Shown: in pieces, positions 11,756-22,800 of the stretch
How the letters are laid out: each line of letters opens with the position of its first letter
Numbering within the stretch: the stretch's first letter is position 1
Program-made: the position numbers and the translations under genes
DNA from: Acholoe squamosa
Lineage: Eukaryota; Annelida; Polychaeta; Phyllodocida; Polynoidae
DNA length: 64,000 nucleotides
Direction of reading: 5' to 3'
Assembly: GCA_949317995.1 (NCBI GenBank)
Contig: OX439045.1
Location: 47,573,693-47,637,692 of the forward strand
Notes under the pieces: model-generated
What the model saw: only the letters and a program-made list of their open reading frames with translations
Databases searched by the model: none
Told to the model about the DNA's origin: nothing

Positions 11756-12237
11756 CAGCCGGGCCGTTTGTTGCCTCTCTGCCTACTTGTAGTAGGCTTC
11801 GCCGAAGCCTACTACAAGTAGGCTTCTCGCGCTAACCAATCAGACTGCTTCCTTCAGAACAGCATCACGCATAAATCCATTTAGATCTAGTTTTCGCTGA
11901 ATAAATACAGGGCTATACCTATGTAACATCATTATGTGCACTCAGTTGTCAATTTTGTGGGTGTTGTTTTTTGCTTGAATGCGCAAATATTTTTTGCGCC
12001 GCCCTCGACAGCAGTCAACATTTTTTGCCCCCCCCCCTCAGCCCGGGAGAGGTCTGAATTTTTTACCCCCCCCCCCCCCGACTCAAACCCACCACCCCCC
12101 ATGTTGATAAATAATGACCACGTTTAAGAGTTGCAGATGACAGTCTGATTGGTTAGCGTGGGAAGGCTACTTGTAGTAGGCTTCGGCGAAGCCTACTATA
12201 AGTAGACAGAGAGGCAACAAACGGCCCGGCTGCCCTA
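11756..12237. repeat. Fold-back element with hairpins inside each arm
   Basis: The left arm (about 11756-11855) and right arm (about 12141-12237) are near-perfect inverted copies carrying GCCGGGCCGTTTGTTGCC and CAGTCTGATTGGTTAGCG. Each arm also holds its own palindrome, CTACTTGTAGTAGGCTTCG followed by its complement, so the region can form nested hairpins. The space between the arms includes a partial GTGGTCATT-family repeat. Confidence 0.75.
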
Positions 12238-12239
12238 GG

Positions 12240-13328
12240 CCTGCCAACCGCTCCCTAGCATATGATGTTAGGGACCGGCCTCTCTTCATTATAAGAGGTT
12301 CCAGCTCCTAGTTCTGCCTCCTGCTGCAACCGGAAGTTGCAAGTAGTTTGTTTACAAGGGTCTCACCGATATATTTAGAGTTAAAACTGGGTGCTGTAGA
12401 ATAAATGAGTGATAGAGTATGATTATAGATCTACAACATTTACAAAAATGAAAACATAATTCGCCATATTTTTTTAGATACAGCAGGTAGATGTTAGCCG
12501 TATGGGGGTTTACTCTGCCAATGGCCGCCATATTTGTTTTGAAATCATTGCACCTGTGTCAGGATGGGAAATGTCGATTTTTCCTATCTTAAAATAGTCG
12601 TAGGATCCCAAAACTTTCAGCGAAGCTAAAGGAGGGTTGGATGTATGTATATCTAAATTTTTAGAAGGATTGATTAAGGATTAAATGCATGAGAGGTGCG
12701 CGGAAAGTCCTCCCGCAGGGCCGAAACATTTGCTATTATAACTATCCCACACCGTACAGAGCTCCCTGAGCGGCAGACGGTGTGGAAACCCCACACTAGG
12801 CTGCCCAGGGCCACGGCACGGGCGATAATTGATGAATGATACAAACTTTAGTGGAGAAATAAAAACGACAATGGAGAAGAGTAAAATATGTAGTGCATCT
12901 AGAGACTAGCATATTGCTCCCACCAAACTCTGTACTAATTTTTATCGTATGCTCAAAACAACTCACCAAACTGATGTTAAAATTCTCGAGAATTCATCAC
13001 TGCCAATCCACACCCCAATCCACATGGTTTTGTTTGTATGCTGTAAGTAAACAATAGAGGACGCCACTGCGCCGCAACCGTAACTTAGTTATCGCTTTGT
13101 ACACTAGGGGCCACTGCAGCCGCCACAACCGTAAATCCCAATCCCGCCCCTCCAATTCAATCCAAGAGTTCAATAGTCTGAGACTGAGTAGGGTTGAAAA
13201 TTTGAAAACCATCTTTGTGACTTTTATCAAATTATATCAGACATCCAGGGATAAAGTACGGCAACTATCATTAACCAATGTCTGTATCAAGAAAAAAAAA
13301 GAAGATCAAGAGGTTGATTTTCAATGCT

Positions 13329-13330
<2 letters not shown>
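12240..13330. other. No gene recognised
   Basis: No exon with recognisable similarity was seen. Short open frames here lack motifs. Confidence 0.45.

Positions 13331-13333
<3 letters not shown>

Positions 13334-13413
<80 letters not shown>
13334..13413. repeat. (TA)n microsatellite
   Basis: About 80 bp of uninterrupted TA dinucleotides. Open frames that translate as alternating Tyr-Ile across it are artefacts. Confidence 0.98.
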
Positions 13414-13415
<2 letters not shown>

Positions 13416-14302
13416 TTTGTGCATATAGAGGGAGTAAATATCTTAATTAAAACAAAGAAAAGACTAGTTCTGAATTCGTGTAGCTCTGCTTTATTGATTC
13501 AAGTTAATAAATTACCATGGCACAGACTTTGTCTAAGTACTGCAGTGGTAGGTAACAGTTTTCCAGATAACCTAGACCTTGGTATTGGCCCACATGATGC
13601 ACTTTTGCAGTGTTTCCTGGTTATTCACTATTGGGCAGCTTGATTCATGAATGCAGCAATGGAAAGTACCCACCACAATGCTGCAGGCATGCCACTAATG
13701 CAGGAATGCATCATGCCCATTGGTCGTCATGATGCACCAATGAAGCGCTGGTGAGTCTGCTCTCCAGCACTTCATTGGAGCATCATGCTGAGCAGGCCTT
13801 GTAAGACTATCAGCCTCGCAGGGTTGGCATGACGCATACATGTTGTCCTGAAATTTACTCCCCATGCAAGGATTTATTCTTGCATCATGGCGACTAATGG
13901 TCATGATACATTCGGCGGTATGAAAAAAAGAAACAACCTTAAAGGTAAACCATCTCTTATAATTGTTCATTTATCTCATACCTAACGTATAAGCCCCACC
14001 CAGATGTGAGAACATCAGATTCGAGTACAAGTTGCAGCTTTAAATATACCCAAGAACCCCTGAAACTCACAACTTATTATAACACATGTAGACCATAACT
14101 AGAGACCGACTGCAGTTTTCTTTTCACATTAGTCAGTCACCTTTGACAAACAAGGACTTAAGTGCCTTCAAACAACTATATATAAGAAACCCCCCCCCAA
14201 AAAAAAACAACAAAAAAACACACACACAAGCTTGAAAAATAAAATACTGATATATACTCTGTAACAGAGGGGGTCCTTGGAAGCAGGACTTTACAAATAC
14301 GG
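13414..14302. other. No gene; GCATCATG-rich repeat
   Basis: Around 13640-13930 the strings GCATCATG and CATGATGCA recur with locally inverted copies (for example around 13730-13790). Similar strings occur near 25540, 28800 and 33990-34070, suggesting a short dispersed repeat. No protein is recognised. Confidence 0.4.
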
Positions 14303-14852
14303 GTTTGTTTGTTTGTTTAGTTTTACGTCCGGGGGCCATCAAGGAACTCAGACATTCAAGGTTTCTCGGACATTAAGTCCTTTCTTTTCTTTTTGGACAG
14401 GTATTTATATGCTGCTTGCCCAACACAGCAGTGACCGAATCTATGAATGACCGAATCTATGAGATGAATGACCGAATCTATGAGGAGGGTCGAGGGGGAA
14501 AACCGCTACCGGGGCTTCATTCCCCTACTCTTTTCGAAGGATAGCAAGTGTTCTTTTATTTGCCTGGTCCCATAGGCAGGGCCAGACAAACCACGGCCTT
14601 TGATCACTCAGACGTGGTTCACTGAGGGGGAATCCCATGGCAAAAAACAAGCATGTAAGCCCAGGCCCGTGCATATGGACACCAGCTGCCCACATGCTCA
14701 CCCCAAGACACAAGAAACCCTAAGTTTGTCGCCTTTTACGAATCTGGTATGCCCACTGTTAGTATGGAAGGAGATTTCTCCTTGTGGACTCCCATTGAAG
14801 TTATTCTGCTCCTTCATGCCCTCACATGAAGGTCCCCACTCCACAGGGGGAC
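14303..14852 (-). mobile_element. TTTG-tailed retroposon, copy 1
   Basis: On the minus strand the element ends GGCCCCCGGACGTAAAACTA followed by (AACA)n. It is flanked by an approximate direct repeat ACAAATACGGG / ACAAAAACGGG, consistent with target-primed insertion. A second copy of similar length lies at 48241-48788 and a truncated one at 38350-38410. No long ORF is present. It could be a SINE or the 3' end of an unidentified LINE. Confidence 0.7.
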
Positions 14853-15220
14853 AAAAACGGGAGAAAGATTACACAATGGTAGTGATAGATAAGCACCCCC
14901 ACAGTTGTATACTATAGTTGAGCAATGTAATTTCTAGCATGTACAATTTCTGTCCTTGACTATAATTATTATACCACATCCGGCGTTGATTACAATAAAT
15001 GTTACACTGACAACTCTAAGCACACACACTAGCAATTTCAATTAACATTCAATAGAAAACCAACATTTTGAATCAACAGTCAATAACAACAAAAACAACT
15101 GTGCTGATAGTGATACAGTAAATACGACTTCATCTATGGCACTTTGTGCTAACACGGAATGTAGTATGAAAATTTACCCTAAAAGTAAAACTCCAATGCA
15201 TCAATTGTTTTGAGTCGTTA

Positions 15221-15362
15221 AGCGGAAAACAAACATAGCGCATTTCATGACGCGTTGACGCGTGAGATAACCCCCAGTAGGGCATTTCTGACGCCCTTCC
15301 GCGTACGTTGGCATGGTAACATCCCTCCGCGTCGACGCGATGCGCTATGTTTGTTTTCCGCT
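15221..15362. mobile_element. 142-bp Harbinger-like MITE, TTA duplication
   Basis: Perfect inverted ends of about 27 bp (starting AGCGGAAAACAAACATAGCG) are flanked by TTA at 15218-15220 and 15363-15365. A 3-bp TTA/TAA duplication is typical of PIF/Harbinger elements. It has no coding sequence. Confidence 0.8.
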
Positions 15363-15559
15363 TTAAACGCTCTACATCTGAAAGGTTATTCACAGTGTAC
15401 TGTAGCAGTATCCTGGAGCAGTATTCATAAAGATACACAGAGGCAGTACCAACAAGTAACTTGACTTGTCCAGGTGTATCATGCCGAACCTTAATTAATG
15501 CATTTTGTGACATCAATTCATTTTTATCGAAGCTATTTATCATGTACTGAAACGCTAGA

Positions 15560-15737
15560 TTGATTGATTGATTTGTGTTTTACAGCACTTTAGCGGCACT
15601 AAGTGGCTATCCCGTGCTTCACAGGTTGATAATTTAACAGAGGAATGTGTCAGTGCCCGCGCATATGTGCACCACACACATCCTGAGGGGATAGGAAAGA
15701 GGAGATATAGACCCTTTTAAGTGGGCTAGGGAAGCCC
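15560..15737 (-). mobile_element. SINE-like retroposon, tail type 2
   Basis: Read on the minus strand, the head begins GGGCTTCCCTAGCCCACTT and continues through CCTATCCCCTCAGGATGTGT and GGGCACTGACACATTCCTCT. It then has a tail (GCCGCTAAAGTGCTGTAAAA) ending in AATC repeats. The head is nearly the same as that of the SINE at 29372-29561, but the tail is different. I do not see convincing A and B boxes. Confidence 0.75.
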
Positions 15738-16622
15738 AAAAAAGGACACATGTAAATCAATTATCACACAAATCTGTCCCAACATGGGACTTTATCTTTG
15801 ATATGAAGCGAGTAAGGGCACATAATCCTGCTTTACATTACGTATACATGATTGTGATATTCTGAAAAAAAATCTGATTAATAATTATGCATAGTTTATA
15901 TCTGCCAAAGGACATGCATATTAGAACGTCTTTATTCCTTTTAATGGGCACAACGTGATCACTTTATGATAGATTCACATTATGATTTAAATCACATTTC
16001 AAGACATTCGTCTCAATATTATCCTTTGTTTATGGCAAGACAATGCTGTGCGATAGTCACTCACAATTCAATTAAAATTAACCAATAAATAACATCATCA
16101 TAGATTCACCAGTAGTTCATGGTAAGCACATCAGATCCCATCTAGCCCCCACCCCACCCCCCTCCTGCCATAAAAAAAGAAAGTTAATTTTCGGTCATAA
16201 CTGTTGGTTACCATACTTGGCTAAGCCTGTTGAGATAACCTTCTGTAGGGACCAATTCCCCTACCCTTTGTCGGCGGCGTATCCTTTTATTTCTACATAA
16301 TATGGTACTTGATATATCAAACACTGTCGATGATATATAATTATCCATCCCATCCCTACCCTTAAATTGCATCCTTAATGCCTTTCCTTTTAAAAGGTAG
16401 GAAGAGATTTTCTTTTCTTTCATCCCATTTAATAATAGTTAACCCAGACCCCTGTAAGATTACAGCACATAACGACCACACACTGCTCAAAGAAAGGTAT
16501 GATGCACAAAGTTGTAATACCAGATTGCAGTAGTCATATAAGCATCGATCCTAGAAGGATGTGGTTTCATTGATTTAACAGAATTAATCTCTGCAACATT
16601 CTATTGTTCTCAAGCCTCACTG
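15738..16622. other. No gene recognised
   Basis: The region lies downstream of the PM20D1-like gene (minus strand) and should contain its 3' untranslated sequence. No other feature is supported. Confidence 0.45.
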
Positions 16623-16852
16623 TCACAACTCGCCAGAGTGTCCATGGTTTAACTGGTGGTTGGTAGAATCTGCATTCCGCATAACATGGAAATAAAAATT
16701 TACTGCATCCTGGTAATTCTCCACACTCATTCGCTCGTTGATACCATGGAAGCGCTTAGTATCCTCGGGATACATATATGTGGGCGAGAAGCGGTAGATG
16801 TTATCGGTGAGGTTCATGTAGAATTTAGAGTCAGTGGCAGCCAGCATTATAC
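16623..16852 (-). CDS. PM20D1: PM20D1-like last exon, copy B (distal duplicate)
   Basis: It starts [17 protein letters not shown], keeps [10 protein letters not shown] and KRFHGINER, and stops at 16623-16625 after HSGEL. The acceptor, phase, length and motif order match copy A, so either could be spliced to the penultimate exon. All key residues are kept, which argues against a dead relic. It could be an alternative last exon or the remains of a duplicated gene. Confidence 0.85.
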
Positions 16853-19800
16853 CTAAAAATGAAATCAACTGTAAGATTAGATAATGCAATGACATTTTTT
16901 CTCATCCTAATATCTACAATTCTACAGTGTGTGCGTGTGGTGGTTGGAGATTTGCAGTGTCAGCATTTCTCATTATGTGGTAGTAAAAGTTGACCGCGTC
17001 CTGGTAATTCTCAACTCTTATTCGCTCGTTGATGCCATGGAAACGCTTGGCATCCCCCGGATACATATAGGTGGGCGAGAAGCGATAAATTTGATCAGTC
17101 AGCTTTGTGTAGTGTTTAGTGTCGGTCGCACCGATCATCAGACCTAAAAAGTGAAATTTGTCACATTGTAAGTGATTTCAGTGAATCTCTTAAAACTAGT
17201 GTTAGTGGAACGCAGAGTCATTAAAGACTTTTGTTCCAAAACAATTTAACACTGGTATTTTATGAAGTTAGATTAGAGCTAATCAAATGTATCCAACGAA
17301 TTAATTTCTTTGAATTATAAGTTTCCTGTGTTTTGGGTATTTCCAAAAGAAACTTTTATTTTCAAACACCTACATAGGCATAAATGTGTTTTTGAATTAT
17401 TACAGAGGTTCTTAAATACTCAAGTTACAACGCTGACCTAATAATTCATCATTGACATGTCGAGAGTGGTTAGTAACATTCCTTCAGAGCAGCTGCCGAA
17501 GAATGTTTGCGAACACAATATACTACCGGTAGTTATTTTCTTTTTAATATTGAAAGGCAGTTCATCAAAAGATCATGCATTATTCTTTATTAATACCAAC
17601 TTCCTAACAGATAATTACCTGGGGCAACAGTAACATCATGATGTAACCACACTTGGTGTATGCTGGTTCGGATGACCTCAAAGCCGAACACTCCGTCCCC
17701 ATATGGGGAGAGTGGCAGAGGCTCGTTACCGTAAACAAGCTCAATTTTTACCCGATCATCATTGATGACTAAACGGTCATACTCCAGAACCTGAAAGATA
17801 ATGATTTTTCCCAGAATCAAGACAAATGTATCCTAATATTAAAAGTGATTAAATATACCATAGGTGGACTGTTTGCCAAAATGCTGCCTAGTGCCCACTT
17901 TATCAGCATATCTTTCTTAGACATGTACTAATAATTTGCTGTGAGAAATCAGCGCTCAGAACAACTAAATGGACGCCTTACTTGTATATCTACAGAGTAA
18001 TCAAACCCTGTGATTCATATCAACCTTCTTGTGAGATTGGGGTCCTGAGGAGGTTAGGATCCTAAGACATTTCACTATGTCACTGCTGTATATAGCACAA
18101 ACCTCGCCTATCGTATTAGAATAATACTTCAGGTTTTTTTGTTAATTGCCTTACCTGTTGTACTGTATCTGCTGGGTGTAAGCGGTGATTGACTGTAGCC
18201 CAAGCCGTCTGAGCAATCACATTTTCCTGTATAAAAACAAGCTCTCAATGAGTCTAAGGTGGAGGTTACAGTGACAAAAAGTTACCTAGATGTTGTGATG
18301 AAAAGGTTCAGAAGCCAATTTGTTATTATTTTCTTCTTTAAATTAAACATTAACGGCATACCACAGAGGGATGTTTGATTGAAGAGCAGCGATAAAAAAA
18401 AAATTGAACATGAGAGGAAACTGGGCCGAAACAGGACACTACAAGTACTATAATGTTGAAACTCGTGTATTAGTCGCAGCTCGAGTATAAGGCGCACTGT
18501 GAATTGAAGGGCGGGCCATATAGAGGAGCAGCACAGGGGGCCCTCTGGGGTCATTTAATTCTTAAGATTACTGATAGCTATAAGTTGTTTTTTTTATGTT
18601 GTCCAATGTCTCTGGGTATGGAAAAGTGATGTTTGACCAATGAAAGCTTGTGCAGTCACTGAGAAATCTGCAATTCTTTACAACCATCTTTTGAAATTTT
18701 AGCCTCGTTTTTTGAGAGCTGAAATACACATTGGTCTACCTGTTCTGGCACTAATATTCATCTTACAACAATTCCAATGGTACCAACCCCCCCTAAATTG
18801 GACCCAACAATCACATTGCAGCTAACCATTTGTTGCTAGGACAGACGGTTACCTAGCAACAGCTGATTTTAGCTAGCAACGGTCCCTTTCTGAGACAAAG
18901 AAAGACCTTTCCTAGGAATGACTTACAGAATGGAGATCATGGCTATTGCTTCTCATTTTGGTATTGAGAAGGTCCTTGCCATTGTAGAAAATGCAATATT
19001 GTACGAAAAACACAGTGTGCTAATTAGGGAATGTAGAAAAAAAATGATATGACATGTACTGGGAATAGGGACCTTATTGCACACTGCACTAAGGGCCCTT
19101 TTCGCAGATCGTGTCACATATAGCAAGTATAATGAAAACATGCAACTTCAGCATTATCTTCTATTGGAAAAATATTATTTACTGTATAATTGTAGTGTGT
19201 CTTATATCCTCAAAAAACATCTGAGGCTTTCACTTTACTCCTAGAGTAGCTGATTGCCTAGCTACAACAAATTTACTTAGCAACCTATATTGACATAATG
19301 TGTAATGCATAATGCATATTGCATGTCCATATGAACTAGCTACAAGTTACCGGATGAATGAATATATTGTTCTTCGATTATAAGTTCTCTTGAGCTTAAG
19401 CTTCGTGGTCTTTAATGAATAATTTATTGGGAACAGGGGTCGATGGTGTTAAATTGTTATATCTTATTTTCTCTTTCTTGGGCTGTCTTCTATGTCTGTA
19501 TGTCAATGCCCTTGTGTCTATCATATGTCATAATTGCCTACACACATACCTCATTGTCCTTGTGCGTCTCAAGTGCGTATATAAAATTCTATTGTTTGAC
19601 GTAATGAATATCAAGTAACAGATGATGTGATGGTTTATATAGTTAAAATTGGAACTAATTGTAATATTGAGATTTTTGCTGCAAGGTGGACTTATATTAT
19701 CCACATTGTAATTTTGTGAGAAGTTCAAATAAACACTTTTTCAAACCTTAGAAAATTGAGAAGTATATTCATAAAGAGACATTTGGATTTGATGAGAATA

Positions 19801-22800
19801 AAGCATCCATAGACTCAATGTATTTGAAAACAATTTTACCTCAAAATACCCCCCAAATTAGGAAATAATTATATTTAACAATTGTGCAGTTGGTTACTGT
19901 TTAGAAAGTACTAGCTTTTGCACAGCAAGTAGCCTACCAACTGACACACAGATGCTCCAGATATGAAAAGATATCTGCCAGGTATTCTAGTGATCACAGG
20001 TTTCTTTTGCGAAAGATGTCTATTGCTGGGCAAGAGACATCATGAGTATATTGTTTGTAAACCAACCACATTCCAAGGACCATGTGATAGCCAAGTTCAT
20101 GTACATGTGTATATGTAGATCCAATGGGATGCGATTCAAATATTAATAAGCTATATTTGCTTGAAATATATGATCCTATCATAAAATGTCCCCATAGAAA
20201 AAAAAAGAAATCACCCAACAACTCATTTCCTTTTTCAATTTTGGAAAATAATATAAACCATACCTAGTGGCCTACAAATATTCAGATTACTACTATTCTA
20301 TAGTATGGTACTTTGAGTAATATATTTTGAGCTGCAGCCAGAGCCTGAAATGACCTATAAGCCACACATTATACAGGGGCTTCATACAGGTTCTGCAGAC
20401 TTAAATACAAAATCTGTCACTACTTTGGCACAAGATAACATCAGCAAAGTATCATTGAAAGCAGTTTATGTATCGGGTTGAGGTGACAGGTCAGTCTGTG
20501 ATTTATGTACATCTCATGTGAGTCTCAGAACACAGATGATATCTTAATATTTCATTGGGTGTCATTTGGTAACCTGCCATACCTTAGTAATTGCTGTTAT
20601 AATAAGTGTGACATAAAGCCTATGTGCTTGATTACACACTATCAGTGGTATCATTCCATTCCTGTCAAGGAGAAGTCAAGGAATGCTACCAACATTAACA
20701 TGTTAAGTCAAGTCGCTATCAAGAGCTATATTAACCATAGATCTAAACAACCACAAGGCATATACCTGTCTATACAAAGTCATATCAAATATACAGACTG
20801 ATTCAAATTACCTACTGATAATAATCAAAGCTCTCCCACCAAAATGGTAAGGCTAAAATTAAAAATTGCCCCTATGTGATGTTACATGCCATCATACATA
20901 ACACATAATCACCATCTTGAACTCTCTCATTCTAAGGCATACAAAGAATATCTTGGGTAATCCGAGGCTTGGTAAATACCTTGCTTCCAGTATGTACCTA
21001 CCCATCAATTAATCCTTTTGAGTGATATTTAGCAACATTATTAGAATAAATTAACAAACAAGGATTAGAATTATAGGAACTGTAACAAGAAGGGACTCCT
21101 TATGTAACTAATACTACCATAGAATCATGTGTAAATGGCATGGCTTCTACATGAATCCAACCCTTGTCTTGTCATATACAATGTAGGATGCCCCTGTGCC
21201 TTGTAGCCTTAGCCTCAAGTCAATTACCTTAGGCCAATGCTTACAGTATTGGTCTGTGACTTTGGGTGTGTGTAGAGGGTGATGAAATTACCTCCTTATG
21301 GTCATTCAATGCCTTCATATGTCATTCTTCTCCAATGAAATGCTGGTCAGTCCTTTTGCAAATGCTGCATCAATGTATCATGCCAACCCTTCCAAGTATC
21401 TCAGTACCAACAGAGAAGGTGGAGTGTAAAAATGAACATACATATGGCAATGCCCTGAAATATGTAGGCTATAGTAGTTCCATCACTTCACTTTGAACAT
21501 ATCTGGATAGAATGTTAATTGTTATATGGATGTTTCCATCATGTAGATGATGATCACTGGTGACAGACAGATGGTCTATGTCTTTTTTTAACTCTTTCCA
21601 GCCGGCTAGTGCATTAATGTACTACCAGGTCAAATATGGCTAGTACATTAATGCACTATGAGGAGAGCATATAAAGTATCTAATAACATTATTCTGGGCC
21701 CCGTCAATAATTATTTTCAATAAGTAATGCCAGGTATCATGGTATCATATGAAAGGAAATTACATACAGATTACAAATCAGTCATTTTTGTATACATTTC
21801 ACAATCATTGGTTCTATTCCCCGAGGTCACCCTTACACCATGTATCAATATATATTTGCCCGGGACCTTAATCTGCTGTATTTCAGGGACTTTTAACAAT
21901 GATAGAGCTGGCTGGAAAGAGTTAAGAACATATCTATGGCCTAAAATAAAGTCCTAGCTAATGTCTTGTAACATGACCTTCCAGCAAGGAGAATGGTCAC
22001 AGGTAGGTTCTTTTGGTTAGTTTGCTAGGCACTTTCTGTTTGTTGGATCATATTGCTAGTACTTGTGGCCTTATAGCTGAGTCCTACCAGTAAGGCTCCG
22101 GAAATGTCCACTTCTGCCAACAAAAGTGATCTAATAAAGTAGCTAATTCACCATTGACAGAATGATGATAGCAATTGCAAGATCCATGCAATCACAGTTA
22201 TCTGATGCTGCTAGATTAAGCTAGAGTTTCCATAGTAGAACTTCTAGAGAAGGTTTGTGACAGAATAATCATCACACATTATATTTAATTCTGATCAAAA
22301 TCTATATAATATTATAAATAACATAATTTAGAGTAATGCTGCTTAAGGGCCGTTCAAATATTACGTAACATAATTTTGTCCACTTTTTGACCCCCCTCCC
22401 CCCCTTGTAACAATTTGGGGCTTCTATTCAATATTCCTAAATTTATTTGATCCTTCTCAATTAACAAGAATTATAGGAAGATCTCTAAAATCACATTAAA
22501 ATGCTTGTAAATTGTCAAATTTAGCCATGTGATGTATTCCTCATTTTTATTATGTAACACTTGGGCAGACCCCCCTCCCTCTGTTACAAAGTGTAACAAA
22601 CTTCATGACCCCCCTCCCCTACTGTGTTACGTAATATCTGAATGGCCCCTTAGCAAATATTTAATTGCTAAGATGTAAACAGGTCTAGCAATAAGGCTTT
22701 GGCAGCACAACTTCAGACTTATTTTCTTTATAAATCGATGGGTTCCATAATCATGTTTTCATATCTAAGTAGAGCAGTTGTCAGTTGGTGAGCCACTTGC

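Noticed and set aside
13097..13643. Overlapping ORFs translating as Tyr-Ile repeats
   Set aside because: They are produced by the (TA)n microsatellite; flanking residues show no conserved motif.
14600..14917. 105-codon ORF repeated at 48539-48826
   Set aside because: It lies antisense in the TTTG-tailed retroposon; its repetition reflects the repeat, and the tail orientation is opposite to the ORF.
15130..15543. 137-codon minus-strand ORF
   Set aside because: It spans a 142-bp MITE with TTA duplication and contains no recognisable motif, so it is unlikely to be a gene.
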